Positions 60,990 to 64,000 of a DNA stretch of 64,000 bases are shown here, in pieces. The DNA is from Tribonema minus (Eukaryota > Sar > Xanthophyceae > Tribonematales > Tribonemataceae): positions 496,001-560,000 of the forward strand of contig JAFCMP010000547.1 in the NCBI GenBank assembly GCA_017506865.1, written 5' to 3'. Each line of letters begins with the position of its first letter. The first letter of the stretch is position 1. The notes beneath the pieces are model-generated. The model did no database searches, was not told where the DNA came from, and saw nothing but the letters and a program-made list of their open reading frames with translations. Both the position numbers and the translations under genes were made by a program.

Positions 60990-62110
60990 TTTTGTGAGGC
61001 GTATCAAGGGGCACATGATGGCGTGGGCGTCCGAGGCTGGTGTGCTGGGCGCCATTAGGAACAGGCCGACGGGGTTGCCCACCAGTGAGCCAATGGGGCT
61101 GTACACCGGCGATATGGGGCTGTGTGCCCAGGCCACTGCTGCAGTAATGCGAGCGGCAAAGACAGCACTGGCGGCGTGCTGAACTTCAAGTTCTGTGCGC
61201 CGGTCGGCAAAAGGGGTCCTCCTGCAGCATCTGTATCGTGGAAGATGGGGCGTGCGGCACCGTGACGATGTGCGGCCGCCAAAGCTGCGGAGGTGCGCTG
61301 AACGCCAATGTGCTCCAGTTGGGCGCGCGCTGCGCCCGCGCGCGGCGCTCGGCGGTTGCGCCGAGCGGCAGGCTGTGGAGGCGGCGTGTCACAGTGGTGC
61401 CTGCACCGTGACGGCAGGTCGTGCGGCGGGGAGCGGCGCGCCGAGGTGCGGTTGCAGTTGTGCGGATGAACTTGACAGGCGCGGCTGAGCTCGCAAGCGC
61501 TGCGGCGGTGAGGGCTGCAATAAGCCGTGGCGATGAACTTCAAGGCAGGAAGTTCTAGTTCGTCGGCTCCGCTGCTGACCTTAACTGGAACGTTGGCCAA
61601 GGTAGCTGCGGCGTTGTCGCCGAACATCTTGTACCCGGTCAGTTGCCAGTGCGCCAACGAGGGGGCATGCTGACAGGGATGACGCTGGGGTCTGTGGTGG
61701 CCGTGGCGAGTAGGTATGAGGGGGCGCCAAGGTTGACAGAGCCGTGTGCTGGCCGCGCCGGCGGGCGCTGCTGAGCGGCGCCGGGCGTGCCAAAGATGTT
61801 GTAACCGCTGCCGTTAGGCTGGCGGTGTGCGTCTTGTGTGCGGCCTCGAAGTTCGCTGCTGGGGTTGAGCGGTGATGACAGCGGCGGCGCCTGCTGGCGC
61901 TGCCAGCGGTGATCATGAGAGGGCGCGTGTGCGGAGGCGGCACCTGCAGAGGGAGCAAAACGCTGCGCGGCGTTGCCACCCTGAGGGTGGGCACTCAGCG
62001 CTCAGGATATCCATATGGCGCTAGGGATCGGAGCGCGCTTGTTCAACGGCAGCAGCAGCAGCAGTAGCGGCAGCAGCAGCTGTGTCAGCAGGACCTGCAT
62101 TCGTTCCACA
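60990..62110 (-). other. Possible Gln/Pro/Ser-rich coding sequence, unresolved
   Basis: Long open stretches on the minus strand with Q/P/S/A-rich, disordered-looking translations (for example LRGRTQDAHRQPNGSGYNIF at about 61.8 kb and GYKMFGDNAAATLANVPVKV at about 61.6 kb). No domain and no convincing splice pairs. It could be the Gln-rich N-terminal region of a HAT-type gene, or non-coding. Confidence 0.25.
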
Positions 62111-62738
62111 CCTGTGTGCAGAGGCACTATCTTGGGGCCTATAGAGTCTAACGGCGCCCCATGATAACACAACCACTCCTTTGGAGTGTTGCCTGCATGA
62201 GGGCGCAGTGGTGGGCTCGAGCGCGCTCAGCCTTGCGCACCAGCAGCAGCAGCAGCTTGCCGCACCTGTCAGGCACAATGATGATGAGGCCTGATGGCGC
62301 CCACTATTGCGGCAACCACAATGGTGTTGGAGTCCAGTCCGCGTGCTGGGGCGGAAATGTGTGCTGCAGCTAGGTGAAGCAGTTCTGTAACTGCCAGGGA
62401 GGGTAGTAGTGGTTGTGGTGGCTGTAGCTGGGGGGAACAGGATGCGCTTAGGCGCAGCTGTGTGCGCTGGGAGCCGATCGCCAACAGTACAATGTCTTTA
62501 TAAATACAAGTCCATACGTACGGTGTCAATGTTGCATTTGCTCTGTATGACGCAATTTTTTTGCTCCTCAAAACCGCACATAAAGAAGTTTGAACAGATC
62601 GCACATTGCTCAGCCTCGCAATCCTGGGGTTGGGTCTGGTTGGGTCTGGGTCCTTCGACCCAGGACTCCCGCAGCGCAGTTGGCTTCAAGTGCTTGGTGG
62701 TAATGCATTACACAATGCAAGCGCAACATGAAACGGTC

Positions 62739-62762
62739 AACAACAACAACAACAACAACACA
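62739..62762. repeat. (CAA)n microsatellite
   Basis: Eight CAA/ACA units just downstream of the stop of the P-loop protein gene. Confidence 0.8.
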
Positions 62763-62885
62763 ACTTGTACACAAGAATGAAAGCGCAATATGTGCAATTT
62801 TGTGTGAGCGCGCGCGTGCTTCTGTGAAATCATATGTAGTGACCTACTGACAGGGCAGCACAAAGCTCCCCGCGTTTGAAGATGC

Positions 62886-63803
62886 CTACCCAGAGCTGGG
62901 CTCATTTGTGTCAGCCGCACTGGAGGCAACAGCTTGCAGGTACTCTTGGATTGCTATCCTCATGCAATGCGACTGCATGCTGATCGTGTGATAGAACGGG
63001 TCAACTACGAATGCGTGATACTCGGCAAGTGCTGAGAGCAGCAGCGCAGGCTTTTCAAACCCAAATGCCACTGCTGCATGGTAGTCAGTAAGCACGTCAT
63101 CGTCCAGCACACAAGCGCGTGCAAGCGCTGCATCGCCGCCGTGGGCTGCAAGCAGCTTCTCGAAGAACGCAAGACCTGCCTTCTCTTCAAAAGCCTTATT
63201 TTTTTTGGCAATGCCAACAAAGCCGCGAAGCGCAAATCGCGCATCCCCGATGCGCATTGCCCTCAAAGCCGCCACCCGCGCCCTACACTCCGTCTCTGAC
63301 TCCACGCCGCGGCACGCGCTGCACAGCTCCACCAGGTCCATGGCACGCGTCCCGATCTGCTGCACCGCAAACTCTGCCATACCAGGGCAGGAGGGCAGGT
63401 GCTTGGCGAGGTACGCAAGCGCCTCATCTTCGGTGAAATCAGGTGCTCGGTACCCCAGCACTTGGGTCTGGCTGAGGCCGATGGGCAGGCCCAGAGCGCT
63501 CCTGTACGCTGACACAACGAATATGAATGTGGCCAGCTTCTCCTGGAACCCCAGCTGTTCGGCCGCCAGCAGCAGCTTGCTGAGAGTCGCCGGCGCCGTC
63601 CTCTCGTCGATGTGAATAACGACAACGGGTCGGCGGTCGTACACTTTCTGGTAGAAGGTCAGGATGGCTCGCAGACGGTCACCGAGGTCCGCCTTAGGTC
63701 CATGCCCTGGCAGGCCAGCGGGCTTGAGCAGCAGCTGTTCCAGGCGCTGCTCCAAGTCCGTGCCATCGCCATTGTATGACATGGCCAGCACGCCAGCAAT
63801 ACC
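62886..63803 (-). CDS. P-loop NTPase-like protein, 3'-terminal exon
   Basis: Acceptor tgtcacag|GGTATT, 305 residues to a TAG stop. GPKADLGDRLRAILTFYQKV precedes RRPVVVIHIDER, a Walker-B-like strand with the acidic pair, then KLATFIFVVSAYRSALGLPI (sensor-1 position) and APDFTEDEALAYLAKHLP, a layout seen in STAND/AAA-type ATPases including the RHS-type and related eukaryotic repeat-family proteins. The Walker A loop is not in this exon and should lie in the part beyond 64,000. The call is by motif layout only; the rest is helical. Upstream 63,804-64,000 looks like intron. Confidence 0.6.
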   Translation of the reverse strand, partial: GIAGVLAMSYNGDGTDLEQRLEQLLLKPAGLPGHGPKADLGDRLRAILTFYQKVYDRRPVVVIHIDERTAPATLSKLLLAAEQLGFQEKLATFIFVVSAYRSALGLPIGLSQTQVLGYRAPDFTEDEALAYLAKHLPSCPGMAEFAVQQIGTRAMDLVELCSACRGVESETECRARVAALRAMRIGDARFALRGFVGIAKKNKAFEEKAGLAFFEKLLAAHGGDAALARACVLDDDVLTDYHAAVAFGFEKPALLLSALAEYHAFVVDPFYHTISMQSHCMRIAIQEYLQAVASSAADTNEPSSG

Positions 63804-64000
63804 CTGTGACAGCGAGCAAAATCGAAAGGATGAGTATAGTTATTGATGCAAACAAGATCTGTGACGTACACTGCTCTAGAGTTATGGCTTGTAACTGAAT
63901 AACCACTTGCCCACGATAATTCGTGATCATGTCCTGCAGTATGGCCTGAACTGTCTTCGTGCAGCTTCATATCAATGACGCACACTGCTCTGAAAGCCAT

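Noticed and set aside
1..64000. Bacterial operons, CRISPR arrays or phage
   Set aside because: Short tandem copies here are exon edges with splice sites, not spacers; GT-AG introns and low coding density show a nuclear eukaryotic sequence.

Overview
The window reads as nuclear DNA of a eukaryote, most likely a protist or alga with TTAGGG-type telomere repeats; I cannot name the taxon. GT-AG introns are everywhere, exons are short and GC-rich, introns run from about 150 bp to 2.7 kb, and coding density is low. No bacterial features, rRNA, tRNA or CRISPR array were recognised. All genes I could build lie on the minus strand, so they read from high to low coordinates. I assembled them by hand from acceptor/donor sites and reading-frame continuity; almost all junctions agree in phase.

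From right to left: (1) 62,886-63,803 is the 3'-terminal exon of a P-loop NTPase-like protein whose 5' part lies outside the window. (2) 58.1-60.3 kb holds four fragments of a CBP/p300-type (KAT11) histone acetyltransferase domain, arranged as two inverted pairs on opposite strands and at least partly broken. (3) 41,997-57,131 is a 14-exon gene for a protein of roughly 1,450 residues: a short N-terminus, a PH domain split over two exons, helical exons, and a 721-residue low-complexity tail with repeated short motifs. (4) 622-41,608 is a 45-exon gene that runs off the left edge: an N-terminal ELM2 domain spread over several exons, a low-complexity exon, then about 1,080 residues of PLU-1-like helical repeats. 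ELM2 and PLU-1 are chromatin-protein modules and p300-type HAT is a chromatin enzyme, so the window is rich in chromatin-regulator sequence.

The most striking pattern concerns the introns. Most exons of genes 3 and 4 are accompanied by tandem partial copies of themselves. Copies of an exon's 5' edge, with its acceptor, lie only upstream; copies of its 3' edge, with its donor, lie only downstream. The intact exon and the reading frame are kept. Introns therefore seem to have grown by repeated tandem duplication across exon-intron boundaries, leaving many decoy splice sites. Superimposed on this are interstitial telomere blocks (one head-to-head and flanked by a 10-bp direct repeat), a dispersed element of about 170 bp that keeps an open frame in several copies, other dispersed repeats, poly-G tracts and inverted exon copies placed far from their source.
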